A stretch of DNA of 42,780 nucleotides. Source: Anaerolineae bacterium (GTDB lineage: Bacteria; Chloroflexota; Anaerolineae; Anaerolineales; E44-bin32). The notes beneath the pieces are model-generated. The model did no database searches, was not told the origin of the DNA, and saw only the letters and a program-made list of their open reading frames with translations. The stretch is taken from the NCBI GenBank assembly GCA_011192015.1, contig DUET01000096.1, positions 1 through 42,780 of the forward strand, read 5' to 3'. The position numbers and the translations under genes are program-made. This document shows positions 31,608 through 40,906 of this stretch, piece by piece; the first letter of the stretch is position 1, and every line of letters begins with the position of its first letter.

Positions 31608-33062
31608 CTATTCCTGCCGCTTCTTCGCCGCCTCCCAGAGGGAATCGAGTTCCTCCAGCGTCAGATCGGGGAGATTCTGCCCCGATTTCCGGGCAGCCTC
31701 TTCGAGCTGTGCGAAGCGGCGGCGGAAACGTTTGTTGGCCTCCCGCAGCGCGGCTTCCGGATCCACATCCAACCAGCGTGCGTAGTTGACCACAGCAAAG
31801 AGCAGATCCCCGAGTTCATCGGAGCGCGCCTCGGCATCCTCGGCGGCTAGCAGCTCCTCGATCTCCTCCCCCACCTTCGCCCAGACGCCCTCGATGTCCG
31901 GCCAATCGAAGCCCACGCGGGCCACGCGCGATTGGATCTCCAGGGATTGCGCCAGCGCGGGAAGCGCTCTGGGCACTCCGTCCAGAGTGCCCTTCCCTTT
32001 ACCATGCTCCTGGCGTTCCTCGGCCTTGAGAGCTTCCCAGTTGTGCAGCACATGCGCCACGCTGTCCACGCTCACGCCTTCGAAGACATGGGGATGGCGA
32101 TGGACGATCTTGAAATTGACTCCTGCGATTACATCCGCCATGCTGAAATCGCCCTCTTCGGTGGCAATCTGGGCTTGCAGCACGATCTGGAGCAGCAGAT
32201 CACCCAATTCCTCCCGCAAGGCGTCGTGATCTCCTTCATCCAAGGCTTCCAAAGCTTCGTAGGCCTCTTCCATCAAATGCAGGCGCAGGGAGCGTGGCGT
32301 CTGCTCCCGATCCCACGGGCATCCATCCGGCGCACGCAGATGGGCCACAGTTTCCTGGAAACTTTCGAATGCAGAAGCGTTCGGTAAGGCTGGGACGAAC
32401 AGTGCCGTCATGCTGCGGATGGTTTCCTTCCGATCCAACTCGAAGAGCGGCAGGCTCTCCAGCTTGGCCTGCGGCGTGCCGGCATCGTGGATCAGGCTGA
32501 CGATGTGATCCTGGGGATACTGATTCATCAGCGTCAACTTGACATCTGCAGCCACGAGGCGTGAATACAGCTGCCCGATCAGCGCAGGGGCATCCGGCGG
32601 AAAGGGCGGATGGTGTCTGGCAGCCAGCTCGAGCGCATCGGCGACAAAGAGACCATCCAGGGCATCCGCTCCCACGAGGGCCAGGCAGGGCTCGATGAAG
32701 CTGACCCCATGGACAATGTCGACTTCCAAACCGCGTTTGCGGGCCTCGCTGCAGAACGCCTGCACCGTGGCTTCTCCGATGGTCGGATCACCTGGTACGG
32801 CGTACACCACGCCCTGATCGCGGGCAGCCAATTCGAGCAGCCGTTCGATGATGGCCTGGTAGACGGACGCAAAATCGGGCAGCTCGTCATACAAGTCATC
32901 GAAAGCGAAGATCCTCAGCCCTTTCGGGAGATGGGGGAAAGCAGGATGCTGGCTCGTACGCAGGTGGGCTTCATCCGATTGTTCCAAGATCCTCCAGGCC
33001 TCCCGTGTGATCGATCCTGGATCCCCAGGACCCAGACCAAGGATGGTGCTCCGAGCTGGCAT
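31608..33062 (-). CDS. mazG: Tetrapyrrole-methylase-like domain fused to MazG nucleotide pyrophosphohydrolase (YabN type)
   Basis: A 484-residue two-domain protein. Residues 1-215 are the SAM-dependent methylase fold (TILGLGPGDPGSITREAW; VVYAVPGDPTIGEATV; HGVSFIEP). Residues about 235-480 are MazG, with CPWDREQTPRSLRLHLMEEAYE, then HDALREELGDLLLQIVLQ, and a second repeat of the EEIEELL...DELGDLLFAVVN type. MazG hydrolyses non-canonical or excess nucleoside triphosphates to monophosphates; the methylase part of such fusions has no known substrate. ATG 33062 has AGGAGG five bases upstream. It follows the ribosomal operon terminator by 26 bases and may have a separate promoter. Confidence 0.94.
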   Translation of the reverse strand: MPARSTILGLGPGDPGSITREAWRILEQSDEAHLRTSQHPAFPHLPKGLRIFAFDDLYDELPDFASVYQAIIERLLELAARDQGVVYAVPGDPTIGEATVQAFCSEARKRGLEVDIVHGVSFIEPCLALVGADALDGLFVADALELAARHHPPFPPDAPALIGQLYSRLVAADVKLTLMNQYPQDHIVSLIHDAGTPQAKLESLPLFELDRKETIRSMTALFVPALPNASAFESFQETVAHLRAPDGCPWDREQTPRSLRLHLMEEAYEALEALDEGDHDALREELGDLLLQIVLQAQIATEEGDFSMADVIAGVNFKIVHRHPHVFEGVSVDSVAHVLHNWEALKAEERQEHGKGKGTLDGVPRALPALAQSLEIQSRVARVGFDWPDIEGVWAKVGEEIEELLAAEDAEARSDELGDLLFAVVNYARWLDVDPEAALREANKRFRRRFAQLEEAARKSGQNLPDLTLEELDSLWEAAKKRQE

Positions 33063-33089
33063 GCCGGCCTCCTGGATGGAGAATCAACA

Positions 33090-33114
33090 GCCGGGAAACG
33101 ATGTGTTCCCCGGC
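33090..33114 (-). terminator. Terminator of the ribosomal-protein operon
   Basis: On the minus strand GCCGGGGAA pairs with TTTCCCGGC, nine pairs including one G-U, with a 7-base loop. It lies 42 bases past the rpsI stop and is followed by TGTTGATTCTCC. The G-U pairing works only in the minus-strand transcript. Confidence 0.65.
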
Positions 33115-33155
33115 TGAGTGTGCTCATACATGGAATGCGCCTTCTTCCAAGCGGA

Positions 33156-33548
33156 TCAGCGCTTGGTGTAGGTCGGCGCCTTGCGTGCCCGTTTGAGTCC
33201 GGGCTTCTTGCGTTCCTTCATGCGTGCGTCGCGCGTCAGAAAACCACCTTGGCGCATCTTGGGCCTCAACTCAGGATCCAGCTTCACCAAGGCGCGTGCC
33301 AGCCCGTGCTGTACTGCGCCGGTCTGACCGGTTACGCCTCCGCCCTTTACCAGCACGGAAACATCAAGCCCTTTTTCCAGGCCGGCAGCCTGCAATGGAG
33401 CCAGGATCTCTTCCTTGTCTCCCATGCGGGTGAAATAATCTTCCAAGGTTTTCCCATTGACGACAAAGTTGCCTTTGCCGGCGAAAATACGCACGCGCGC
33501 CGTGCTGGTCTTCCTTCGGCCTATGCCTTCATGGTACTGTACGGACAT
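33156..33548 (-). CDS. rpsI: 30S ribosomal protein S9
   Basis: The product is 130 residues, the normal S9 length, from ATG 33548 (MSVQYHEGIGRRKTSTARVRI); AAGGA lies seven bases upstream, and a longer frame is rejected. Diagnostic parts are GRRKTSTARV, NGKTLEDYF, VKGGGVTGQTGAVQHGLARAL, and the basic tail ending KAPTYTKR, whose C-terminal arginine reaches the P-site tRNA anticodon. It lies 25 bases after rplM, the standard pair, and is the last gene of the operon. Confidence 0.97.
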   Translation of the reverse strand: MSVQYHEGIGRRKTSTARVRIFAGKGNFVVNGKTLEDYFTRMGDKEEILAPLQAAGLEKGLDVSVLVKGGGVTGQTGAVQHGLARALVKLDPELRPKMRQGGFLTRDARMKERKKPGLKRARKAPTYTKR

Positions 33549-33573
33549 CATGACATCCTTCTTGATTGCTGCG

Positions 33574-34002
33574 CTACGGAAGCGGTTTCGGTTTCTGAGC
33601 TCCATGCGGGTGATCGCCTCCCGCATAGACCTTGAGACGCTGAATCAGCTTGCGACCATGTCGATTGTGGGGCACCATGCCCCACACGGCGGATTGGATG
33701 ACGCGCTCCGGGAATCGTTCCAATTGTTCCCGTAACGTGATCTTCTTCAAGCCTCCGGGGTAGCCCGTGTGACGATAGTAGACCTTCTCGTCCAATTTTC
33801 GCCCCGTGACTTCGATCTTTTCCGCATTGATCACGATCACATAATCGCCCATGAGCACGCCGGGCGTGAATTGAGGCTTATGCTTACCCATCAATGCCTG
33901 CGCCACGCGGGTGGCCAGCCGACCCAGGTTCATCCCGGTCGCATCCACCATATACCAATCGCTGGCGATTTCGTCCTTCTTCGGATAGTACGTTTTTTGC
34001 AC
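33574..34002 (-). CDS. rplM: 50S ribosomal protein L13
   Basis: A 142-residue L13 with GTG start at 34002, with GGGGAG seven bases upstream. Landmarks: MVDATGMNLGRLATRVA, GKHKPQFTPGVLMGDYVIVINA, the GYPGGLK segment, AVWGMVPHNRHGRK and LKVYAGGDHPH. L13 is an early-assembly large-subunit protein. It pairs with rpsI downstream; truA lies 100 bases upstream. Confidence 0.97.
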   Translation of the reverse strand: MQKTYYPKKDEIASDWYMVDATGMNLGRLATRVAQALMGKHKPQFTPGVLMGDYVIVINAEKIEVTGRKLDEKVYYRHTGYPGGLKKITLREQLERFPERVIQSAVWGMVPHNRHGRKLIQRLKVYAGGDHPHGAQKPKPLP

Positions 34003-34102
34003 GGATCAACTCCCCATGTTGTTTCCTGCGGCTCATTGTGGTTTCAGGAACCGTATCGAATGGGTTCGGTCTCCAGCGCCCCAACGAACGGTGCACTTTC
34101 GA

Positions 34103-34843
34103 TCAATCATAGATCACCGCCTCCAGACACAGGCCGCAAGCCGGTGCGATCGCACCCTGCCAGCGTGCATCCGGATCATCGAGCAGGACCGTAACGGATT
34201 CCGGTCGTGAATGCCCCAACCCTACGGCAACCAAAGCAGCCACGAGCCTCCGAACCATGTGGTAGAGAAAGGCTTCGGCTTCGATATCGAAGCTAAGCCT
34301 CTCCCCGACCTGATCCCACTGCGCTCGAAGGACATTGCGCACTGTAGTGCCTTCCGGCTTGGGCGGCCTGCCGAAAGCTGCGAAATCGTGACGTCCAACC
34401 AGCGAATCTGCGGTTGCCTGCATGGCCTGGAGATCCACAGTGGGCGTAACCCGCCATGCATAGCGTTCGCGAAGCGGATCCCGGTGTGATGAGACAAGCA
34501 ACGTGTAGCGGTAGTGTCGCTGGCGTGCGGAGAAGCGCGGATGAAAACCATCTGGAGCGGGTTGCGTATCCCACACAGCGACATCCCTGGGGAGATTGGC
34601 GTTGAGCGCCCGCGTCAGCACGTCGCTCTCCTGAGCCCATTCGAGCTCGAAAGCCACAACCTGCCCCCTGGCATGCACGCCTGCATCGGTCCGCCCGGAC
34701 GCTATGATGGCGTTTCCGCTCCATCCGAGCTTGCCTAGAGCCTGCTCGATGGTCCCTTGCACCGTGCGGTGTTCATCCGCCTGCCGCTGATAGCCGACGA
34801 AATCCGTTCCGTCGTAGGCGATGATCGATTTGTAAAGTCCCAT
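34103..34843 (-). CDS. truA: tRNA pseudouridine(38-40) synthase TruA
   Basis: A 246-residue enzyme converting uridines 38-40 of the tRNA anticodon arm to pseudouridine. The N-terminal IAYDGTDFVGYQRQ is normal. The catalytic aspartate is in SGRTDAGVHARGQVVAFE, and RHYRYTLLVSS follows. The C-terminal FLYHMVRRLVAALVAVGLG completes the RNA-binding part. GGGGACG precedes ATG 34843. truA between rplQ and rplM is a common arrangement in several phyla, so it is part of this operon. Confidence 0.96.
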   Translation of the reverse strand: MGLYKSIIAYDGTDFVGYQRQADEHRTVQGTIEQALGKLGWSGNAIIASGRTDAGVHARGQVVAFELEWAQESDVLTRALNANLPRDVAVWDTQPAPDGFHPRFSARQRHYRYTLLVSSHRDPLRERYAWRVTPTVDLQAMQATADSLVGRHDFAAFGRPPKPEGTTVRNVLRAQWDQVGERLSFDIEAEAFLYHMVRRLVAALVAVGLGHSRPESVTVLLDDPDARWQGAIAPACGLCLEAVIYD

Positions 34844-34887
34844 GGTTCCGTCCCCTATAGGCTCGCAATTGCGATCTTGGACGGAAG

Positions 34888-35265
34888 CTACTCTTCTACT
34901 AACTCAAGCAGCACCATCTCGGCTGCGTCGCCGCTTCGCTGCCCCAGCTTGAGCATGCGTGTATAACCACCTGGACGCTCTGCGTAGCGTGGAGCGATCT
35001 CGTCGAAGAGTTTCTTGACGATTTCCGGGTCGTTCAGACGCCCCGCCGCCAAACGTCTTGCATGGATCAGCTTCGCATCACCGGCTGCATTGCCGCGTTT
35101 GGAAAGCGTGATCAGCTTTTCGGCTGCGCCGCGAATTGCGCTTGCCTTGGCGCGTGTGGTCTTGATGCGCTCATGCCGGAACAATTCCGTGATCATGCTC
35201 CGCCGCAAGGCTTTGCGGTGTCCTGATGATCGCCCCAATCTGCTGCCGGCTACTCGATGCCTCAT
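34888..35265 (-). CDS. rplQ: 50S ribosomal protein L17
   Basis: A 125-residue L17: MRHRVAGSRLGRSSGHRKALRRSM (read in parts), then the classical ELFRHERIKTTRAKA, KLITLSKRG, and the ending GGYTRMLKLGQRSGDAAEMVLLEL. It begins seven bases after the rpoA stop, the usual order. L17 contacts the peptide exit tunnel region. Confidence 0.97.
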   Translation of the reverse strand: MRHRVAGSRLGRSSGHRKALRRSMITELFRHERIKTTRAKASAIRGAAEKLITLSKRGNAAGDAKLIHARRLAAGRLNDPEIVKKLFDEIAPRYAERPGGYTRMLKLGQRSGDAAEMVLLELVEE

Positions 35266-35272
35266 TGAATCT

Positions 35273-36250
35273 TCACTCCGCTTCTTCTACCTGTTCTTCG
35301 GGCTGATCCTCATCGAGATAGCCCTTTTCCTGCAGCCGGCCCTTGAGTTCGTCCAGGCTCTTCTCGCCGAAGTTACGGATCGAGAGCATGGCATCCGGCC
35401 CTTTATCAAGCATTTCGAGAACCTCGCCCACCGTTGTGATGCCGGTGCGCTTGAGGGAATTGAAAACCCTCACCGTGAGATCGAGAGTCTCGATCGGTCG
35501 CTCGAAGATCTCGCTTGCCAGCCTTGGTTCTTCCTCCACTTCAGCGGCAAGCAACAGGCTTTCTTCGGTCACGCCGGAGATGTCTCGCAGATGCGCCATC
35601 AAGATCTGCGCGCTGCGGCTCAGGCCTTCTTCCGGTTTGACCGTGCCGTCTGACCAGATTTCGATCTCCAAACGATCGAAGCTGGTATCCTGCCCCACGC
35701 GCGCCTGTCCGACTTCATACCGCACGCGTCGAACCGGGCTGAAAATGGCATCCGTCGGCAACTCCCCGATGGGCAGGCGTCCCCGCTCGTCGGAAGGCGA
35801 ATATCCACGCCCGCGTTGAACGTTCATCTCGATTTCGAGACGTGTCTTGTCGTCATCAACCGTGAACAAATAAAGCTCCGGATTGACGATCTCGACTTCG
35901 GCAGGAGCAATGATGTCGGCGGCCGTAACCACTCCCTCACCATGCACTTCGATGCGCAGTCGTGCGCTTTCCTCTTCATGAAGGATGAGACGCAGTTGTT
36001 TGATGTTGAGCATGATCTGCAGCACATCCTCACGCACGCCCTTTACGTCGGAAAACTCATGCGGCACATCCGTGATCCTGATGGATGTCACCGCAGCGCC
36101 ATCCAAGGAGGATAACAGCACGCGTCGCAATGCATTCCCGATCGTGATGCCGTAGCCGCTTTCCAACGGGCTGATGATGAATTTACCGTAGTTCTGCGCT
36201 ACTGCTTCCCGTTCGATTTTTGGCATAACCATGTTTGTGGTTACAGCCAT
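35273..36250 (-). CDS. rpoA: RNA polymerase alpha subunit
   Basis: A 325-residue alpha subunit. The N-terminal assembly domain has NYGKFIISPLESGYGITIGNALRRVLLSSLDG (read in parts) and HEFSDVKGVREDVLQIMLNIK. The C-terminal DNA/activator-binding domain has FNSLKRTGITTVGEVLEM and IRNFGEKSLDELKGRL, followed by an acidic Glu-rich tail. Start ATG 36250 has GGGGAGG five bases upstream. It lies between rpsD and rplQ as in other bacteria. Confidence 0.98.
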   Translation of the reverse strand: MAVTTNMVMPKIEREAVAQNYGKFIISPLESGYGITIGNALRRVLLSSLDGAAVTSIRITDVPHEFSDVKGVREDVLQIMLNIKQLRLILHEEESARLRIEVHGEGVVTAADIIAPAEVEIVNPELYLFTVDDDKTRLEIEMNVQRGRGYSPSDERGRLPIGELPTDAIFSPVRRVRYEVGQARVGQDTSFDRLEIEIWSDGTVKPEEGLSRSAQILMAHLRDISGVTEESLLLAAEVEEEPRLASEIFERPIETLDLTVRVFNSLKRTGITTVGEVLEMLDKGPDAMLSIRNFGEKSLDELKGRLQEKGYLDEDQPEEQVEEAE

Positions 36251-36302
36251 CGATCCCTCCCCATGGAGCTTCTCAACAACCGAGTTCCGGCCAATGCGCC
36301 CA

Positions 36303-36941
36303 TCATCTCGAGTAGTATTCGATAATGAGCTGCTCGTTCAAGCTTGCATCGATATCCTGACGCTCGGGCATAAGAAGCACTTTACCCCTGAGCTTCTTGG
36401 CGTCACGTTCGATCCAGCGGGGAATGCTTCGCGACTCCGCCAGATCACCTAATTCTTTGAAGTACGTTCGTGTTCGCGAGCCCTCACGAACGACAATCTC
36501 ATCGCCGGGGCGAATCAGCATGGACGGAATGTTCGTGCGTCGTCCGTTGACATTGAAATGACCATGCACGACCAGGGTGCGCGCATGGGCACGGCTTTCC
36601 GAGAAACCCATACGGTAGACCACATTATCCAACCTGGTCTCGAGCATCTGCAGCAGATTCTCGCCGGTCTTTCCGCGCCGCTTGACGGCCATGCGGTAGT
36701 AGCGGCGGAACTGCCTCTCGGCCACGCCGTAGACGCGTCGAACCTTCTGCTTACCCCGCAGCTGTCGCTGGTAATCCGACACACGTCGACGACGGAATTG
36801 CGCCGTTCGGCCGTGTTCGCCCGGCGGGTAACTTCTCTTCTCAAATGCACATTTTGGACTGAAGCAGCGCTGTCCTTTGAGAAAGAGCTTTTCGCCTTCT
36901 CGCCGGCAGAGCTTGCAAACGGGTCCTGTATACTTCGACAT
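36303..36941 (-). CDS. rpsD: 30S ribosomal protein S4 (zinc-binding form)
   Basis: A 212-residue S4. The N-terminus keeps four cysteines (C9 and C12 in CKLC, C26 and C31 in CFSPKC), the zinc-containing C+ form. YPPGEHG, RQLRGKQKVRRVYGV and the S4 RNA-binding domain (MLETRLDNVVYRMGF, ARTLVVHGHFNVNGRR) are all present. S4 nucleates 30S assembly and often represses its own operon translationally. No leader structure was identified. Confidence 0.97.
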   Translation of the reverse strand: MSKYTGPVCKLCRREGEKLFLKGQRCFSPKCAFEKRSYPPGEHGRTAQFRRRRVSDYQRQLRGKQKVRRVYGVAERQFRRYYRMAVKRRGKTGENLLQMLETRLDNVVYRMGFSESRAHARTLVVHGHFNVNGRRTNIPSMLIRPGDEIVVREGSRTRTYFKELGDLAESRSIPRWIERDAKKLRGKVLLMPERQDIDASLNEQLIIEYYSR

Positions 36942-36976
36942 ACGCTAGCTTCTTCCTCTCCGCGTCGCTTTCGAGA

Positions 36977-37381
36977 TCAAACGCGGCGTCTCTTGGGTGG
37001 ACGGCATCCGTTGTGCGGAATTGGGGTCACGTCGCTGATCGAACGCACGCGCACAGATGATCCCAAGATCGCCCGTATGGCCGCCTCTCGACCCGGTCCT
37101 GGCCCCCTGACCATGATATCGGCTTCCTGCATCCCCATCTCTTGAGCCGCCTTAACGGCCTGCTCCGCCGCCAAACGGGCGGCATAGGGTGTGCTCTTGC
37201 GTGAGCCCTTGAAACCCGCGGTCCCGGCTGTGCTCCAAGCAGCGGTGTTGCCCTGTTGATCGGAAATCGTGACGATCGTGTTGTTGAAGCTTGTATGAAT
37301 GTGCACCTGACCATGCGGGATCGTCCGCTTGGTCTTGCGAGCCGCAGATCGCCTCGAACCTGATGCTGGTCTACGTGCCAT
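36977..37381 (-). CDS. rpsK: 30S ribosomal protein S11
   Basis: A 134-residue S11: basic N-terminal tail, then [22 protein letters not shown], the [13 protein letters not shown] segment, and the conserved [16 protein letters not shown]. It ends [17 protein letters not shown], the universal C-terminus that lines the platform near the mRNA exit. It lies about 115 bases after rpsM; AGGG lies ahead of ATG 37381. Confidence 0.97.
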   Translation of the reverse strand: MARRPASGSRRSAARKTKRTIPHGQVHIHTSFNNTIVTISDQQGNTAAWSTAGTAGFKGSRKSTPYAARLAAEQAVKAAQEMGMQEADIMVRGPGPGREAAIRAILGSSVRVRSISDVTPIPHNGCRPPKRRRV

Positions 37382-37497
37382 TGGATGCCTACCCTCTTCT
37401 TCAATCTCGCATGACGGCGGTTGTTGCCGATCGATCCCGGATGGATCTGGATCGTGGGGCAGCTCCTAAGTACGGCTGCGCCCTCCCGCCGTCAGTT

Positions 37498-37887
37498 CTA
37501 CTTCTTCTTGGCGCCGCGCCTGCGTCCTCGCCCGGCAACGGTCTTCTTCGGACCTTTGCGGGTGCGGGCGTTGGTGCGCGTACGCTGACCGCGCACCGGC
37601 AATCCGCGTCGATGCCGCAAGCCACGGTAACTGCCGATTTCCATGAGACGTTTGATGTTCATCTGTGTCTCTCGTCGCAGATCACCCTCAACGGTCAGAT
37701 TCTGCGAAATGTACTCGCGCACCGCCGAGATCTCATCCTCCGTTAGATCACGGACGCGCGTGCTCGGATGCACACCGGTGTTGGCGAGAATGCGCTGCGC
37801 CGTGCTGTCTCCAATGCCAAAAATGTAGGTCAATCCGACTTCCACGCGCTTGTCACGCGGCAGGTCTATGCCTTCGATACGCGCCAT
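37498..37887 (-). CDS. rpsM: 30S ribosomal protein S13
   Basis: A 129-residue S13 that contacts the P-site tRNA and bridges to the large subunit. Landmarks: [22 protein letters not shown] (read in parts), [20 protein letters not shown], and the tail [32 protein letters not shown] (read in parts). It starts four bases after the rpmJ stop, with AGGGG in the rpmJ end as its Shine-Dalgarno. Confidence 0.97.
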   Translation of the reverse strand: MARIEGIDLPRDKRVEVGLTYIFGIGDSTAQRILANTGVHPSTRVRDLTEDEISAVREYISQNLTVEGDLRRETQMNIKRLMEIGSYRGLRHRRGLPVRGQRTRTNARTRKGPKKTVAGRGRRRGAKKK

Positions 37888-37891
37888 GTTC

Positions 37892-38005
37892 TTACCCCTG
37901 TCGCTGCTTATGTCGTGGGTTCTCGCAGATCACGTACACGCGTCCGCGTCGCCGCACGATCTTGCACTTCGGACAACGTCGTCTCACAGATGAAGAGACT
38001 TTCAT
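37892..38005 (-). CDS. rpmJ: 50S ribosomal protein L36 (zinc-binding form)
   Basis: A 37-residue protein: [19 protein letters not shown], then [18 protein letters not shown]. The zinc ribbon C-x2-C ... C-x4-H is complete, the C+ form. The start ATG 38005 lies 29 bases after the map stop. In most bacteria infA stands between map and rpmJ; here the space holds no gene. Confidence 0.95.
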   Translation of the reverse strand: MKVSSSVRRRCPKCKIVRRRGRVYVICENPRHKQRQG

Positions 38006-38034
38006 GCTTCGGTTCTCCTGCTTGCCGGCCCTTT

Positions 38035-38880
38035 TCAGACGGCCTTCGCCAATCGCCCGGCAAAGTATTTATTATACCGCGTCAGACCCAAGGCGTCGAG
38101 CGTTTCCTCATCCAACGCCGTGAGAACGATGGGACCATCATCGGTAACCCCCACCGTGTGTTCAAAATGGGCCGTCAACTTGCGATCGAGAGAAACCACA
38201 GTCCACTGGTCGCTCTCGACGATCGTCTGCGCCGTTCCGGTCAGCACCATCGGCTCCAACGCGATGGTCATACCAGTCCGTAGGAGTAAACCCATCCCCT
38301 CCGTTCCATAATTCGGCACCTGTGGATCCTCATGCATGCGGCGCCCAATCCCGTGACCGGTATATTCACGCACCACCTGGTAGCCATGCGACTCGACGCA
38401 AGTTTGGATGGCCGCAGACACATCTCCGCTGCGGTTGCCGGCACGCATTTTCTCGATGCCCTCATAGAGCGATTCCAGCGTGACGTTCAACAAGCGTTGG
38501 ATCTCGCCGTCGATCTCACCCACCGGTACAGTCATCGCAGAATCACCCACGAAACCGTCGACGATGGCGCCACAATCGATGCTGACGATGTCCCCCCTCT
38601 TCAGCTTGCGAGGCCCTGGAATGCCATGTACCAGTTCCTCGTTGATGCACACCGTGGTCACGGCAGGAAAAGGATACGCTCCAGGATAGCCCTTGAAGGC
38701 CGATTTCGCGCCATGTTTCTGCAGCGTTTCTTCCGCAGCCGCGTCCAGATCAGCCGTGGTTGCGCCTGGTCGAACCGCCGATACCGCCGCCGCCAAAGCC
38801 AGCGCATTCACGCGCCCGGCTTCCCGCATCGAGGCCATTTCTCGTTCGCTCTTGATCGTCACGCCCCGCTGCCTCGACAT
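38035..38880 (-). CDS. map: Methionine aminopeptidase, type I
   Basis: A 281-residue metal-dependent peptidase removing the initiator methionine. ATG 38880 overlaps the adk stop by one base (TGATG); a TTG one codon earlier is less likely. The metal ligands and substrate motifs are intact: [34 protein letters not shown] (Asp pair), [19 protein letters not shown] (His), TIALEPMV (Glu) and HFEHTVGV (Glu). The position after secY-adk is standard. Confidence 0.97.
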   Translation of the reverse strand: MSRQRGVTIKSEREMASMREAGRVNALALAAAVSAVRPGATTADLDAAAEETLQKHGAKSAFKGYPGAYPFPAVTTVCINEELVHGIPGPRKLKRGDIVSIDCGAIVDGFVGDSAMTVPVGEIDGEIQRLLNVTLESLYEGIEKMRAGNRSGDVSAAIQTCVESHGYQVVREYTGHGIGRRMHEDPQVPNYGTEGMGLLLRTGMTIALEPMVLTGTAQTIVESDQWTVVSLDRKLTAHFEHTVGVTDDGPIVLTALDEETLDALGLTRYNKYFAGRLAKAV

Positions 38881-39539
38881 CAAGATACTCTCTCCCCTAT
38901 GGCCTTGAAAATCTGGTTGGCGACTGTGTTGACATCCTGGTTGCCGTTCACATGGCGCAGAAGCCCCTGCCGTTCGAAGTATTCGATCAGAGGCGCGGTT
39001 TCCTCCATGTAGACATGGATGCGCCGGGCAACCGTCTCGGCTTTGTCGTCCTCACGTTGGTAAAGTTCGGAACCATCGATATCACAGATCCCTGGCTGGA
39101 GCGGAGGATGATGCTTCTCATGATAGATATGCCCTTGCGCTCTGCACATCCACCGACCGCAGAGCCGCTCCAGGAGCACCTCATCCGGCACCTCGATCAG
39201 AAATACCGCCACGATCCTGCCGCCCAACTCAACCAGGCATTTTTCCAGCGCCTCGGCTTGCCCTTCTGTGCGTGGGAAGCCGTCTAAAATCGCTCCCTTC
39301 GAACAATCCTCTCGACCGAGCCGCTCGCGGATCATGGCATTGGTAATCCGGTCCGGCACAAGCTCTCCGCGTGAGATGTAGTCATCAGCCAGTTTGCCTA
39401 ATTTGGTGGCTCGACTGATGTTCTCCCGAAAGATATCGCCACTCGAAATGTGCGGCAGCTTCAGAGTTGCACACAAGAGTTTCGCTTGCGTTCCTTTTCC
39501 GACTCCTGGTGCTCCCAGAAAGACGTAGAACGTGGCCAT
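38880..39539 (-). CDS. adk: Adenylate kinase
   Basis: A 219-residue kinase interconverting 2 ADP with ATP and AMP. ATG 39539 has AAGGA six bases upstream; the longer frame is rejected. The P-loop is LGAPGVGKGTQ. The AMP site is HISSGDIFRE, and DGFPRTEGQAEAL is normal. The LID is long: RWMCRAQGHIYH ... GICDIDGSELYQREDD. Zinc-type LIDs carry C-x2-C and C-x2-C/D; here the second cysteine is glutamine (CRAQ) and the fourth ligand is aspartate (CDID). Zinc binding is therefore doubtful. The gene lies ten bases after secY. Confidence 0.96.
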   Translation of the reverse strand: MATFYVFLGAPGVGKGTQAKLLCATLKLPHISSGDIFRENISRATKLGKLADDYISRGELVPDRITNAMIRERLGREDCSKGAILDGFPRTEGQAEALEKCLVELGGRIVAVFLIEVPDEVLLERLCGRWMCRAQGHIYHEKHHPPLQPGICDIDGSELYQREDDKAETVARRIHVYMEETAPLIEYFERQGLLRHVNGNQDVNTVANQIFKAIGERVS

Positions 39540-39549
39540 GCGCCGTCCT

Positions 39550-40887
39550 TCAGCGTACGAGCAACGCCGAGTCATAACCGCGCAATTTCAACTCAGCTTC
39601 GATGGAGCGATAAACATCGCGAACCACACCCACGACGATCAGCAAGCCGGCGGATGAGATCAACAACAAACTCGAGCGCGCGCGTGCAGCCGGCCAAATC
39701 AATCCCACCAGGAAGGGCATCACGGCCACGATTCCCAAGAAGAGCGCTCCCGGCAGCGTGATGCGGCGCAGCACACGCGTCAGGTATCGCTGCGTGGGTG
39801 CGCCTTTGGTCACTCCTGGGATCTGCGCCCCGGCGCGCTTCAGGTTCTCCCCATAATTCTGCTGCGTGAACAGCACGTCCGTGTAGAAGAAGCTGAAGGC
39901 GACGACCATCAGGAAGTAGAGTATCCAATACGTTGTATTGGTTCCACCGAAGGAACTCTGCACCCAGATGGCGGCATTGGCGACCCACTCCACGGATGAA
40001 TTGATGAAGAACTGCGCCACCACCGCCGGAAAGGTCAGAAACGATTGGGCGAAGATGAGCGGGATCATGCCGGCCATGTTGACCATCAACGGAAGCGATC
40101 CCTTGACGGGCATCGACATGCGGTTTCCCACTCGGCGCCCCGGATACATCACCGGAACGTGCCGCCGTCCTTCCTGGACAAAGACGATCGCCAGGATGGT
40201 CAGCGCCATCAAGCCGAGAACGAAGATCAGCATGGGGATGCGCTGCTCTTGATCGGCAAGGATGTTGGCCAGGTTGGTGGGGATTCGAGCCACGATGCCG
40301 GCGAAGATGATCAGCGACAGACCCTGGTTGCGGATGCCGAATTCCGAGATCAATTCGCCCAGCCAGATGGCGAACATCGTTCCTGCGGTCATCGTTAATA
40401 TGGTCGTGATGGTGGGCAGATTGAAGGCCAGATCGAACGTCAGGATGTTCTCACCCGTGGTCGTAAATTGCTGAAAGAGACGAATCTGGCCGATGGCGTT
40501 CAGAGCCGCCATGGGCACGGCCAGGTAATAAGTCCACTTCTCCATCCACTTACGGCCCTCTCGCGGATCCTCTTCCATGCGCCGCTGCAGGGCTGGGATG
40601 ATGGGCGTGATCAGCTGCAGGATGATCTGAGCCGTAATGTAGGGATACACACCCATGGCCAGCACGGAGAAGTTGGACACCGTGCCGCCTGAGAGCAGGT
40701 CAAGCAGGTTGAAGAGCGCTTGTCCGCTGCCCGATCCCTGAAGTACGCTGGCAATGGCTTCCCGGTCGATCCCGGGCACGGGCACATGCGCCGCCAAACG
40801 GTAGATCACCAGCAAAGCGATGGTGATCAGCAACCGCTTGCGGATGTCTTCAGAGATCCATAGAAAACGCCAAGCTGACTTCTTCAT
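39550..40887 (-). CDS. secY: Preprotein translocase channel subunit SecY
   Basis: A 445-residue protein with ten membrane helices forming the Sec channel. Landmarks: RLAAHVPVPGID after helix 1, the plug region LLSGGTVSNFSVLAMGVYPYITAQIILQL (read in parts), RIPTNLANIL, VQEGRRHVPV, and the conserved loops MVNMAGMIPLIFAQS and QNYGENLKRAGAQIPGV. It lies between rplO and adk, as usual. Confidence 0.98.
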   Translation of the reverse strand: MKKSAWRFLWISEDIRKRLLITIALLVIYRLAAHVPVPGIDREAIASVLQGSGSGQALFNLLDLLSGGTVSNFSVLAMGVYPYITAQIILQLITPIIPALQRRMEEDPREGRKWMEKWTYYLAVPMAALNAIGQIRLFQQFTTTGENILTFDLAFNLPTITTILTMTAGTMFAIWLGELISEFGIRNQGLSLIIFAGIVARIPTNLANILADQEQRIPMLIFVLGLMALTILAIVFVQEGRRHVPVMYPGRRVGNRMSMPVKGSLPLMVNMAGMIPLIFAQSFLTFPAVVAQFFINSSVEWVANAAIWVQSSFGGTNTTYWILYFLMVVAFSFFYTDVLFTQQNYGENLKRAGAQIPGVTKGAPTQRYLTRVLRRITLPGALFLGIVAVMPFLVGLIWPAARARSSLLLISSAGLLIVVGVVRDVYRSIEAELKLRGYDSALLVR

Positions 40888-40906
40888 CGCAGGTTCCCTT
40901 CATGCC

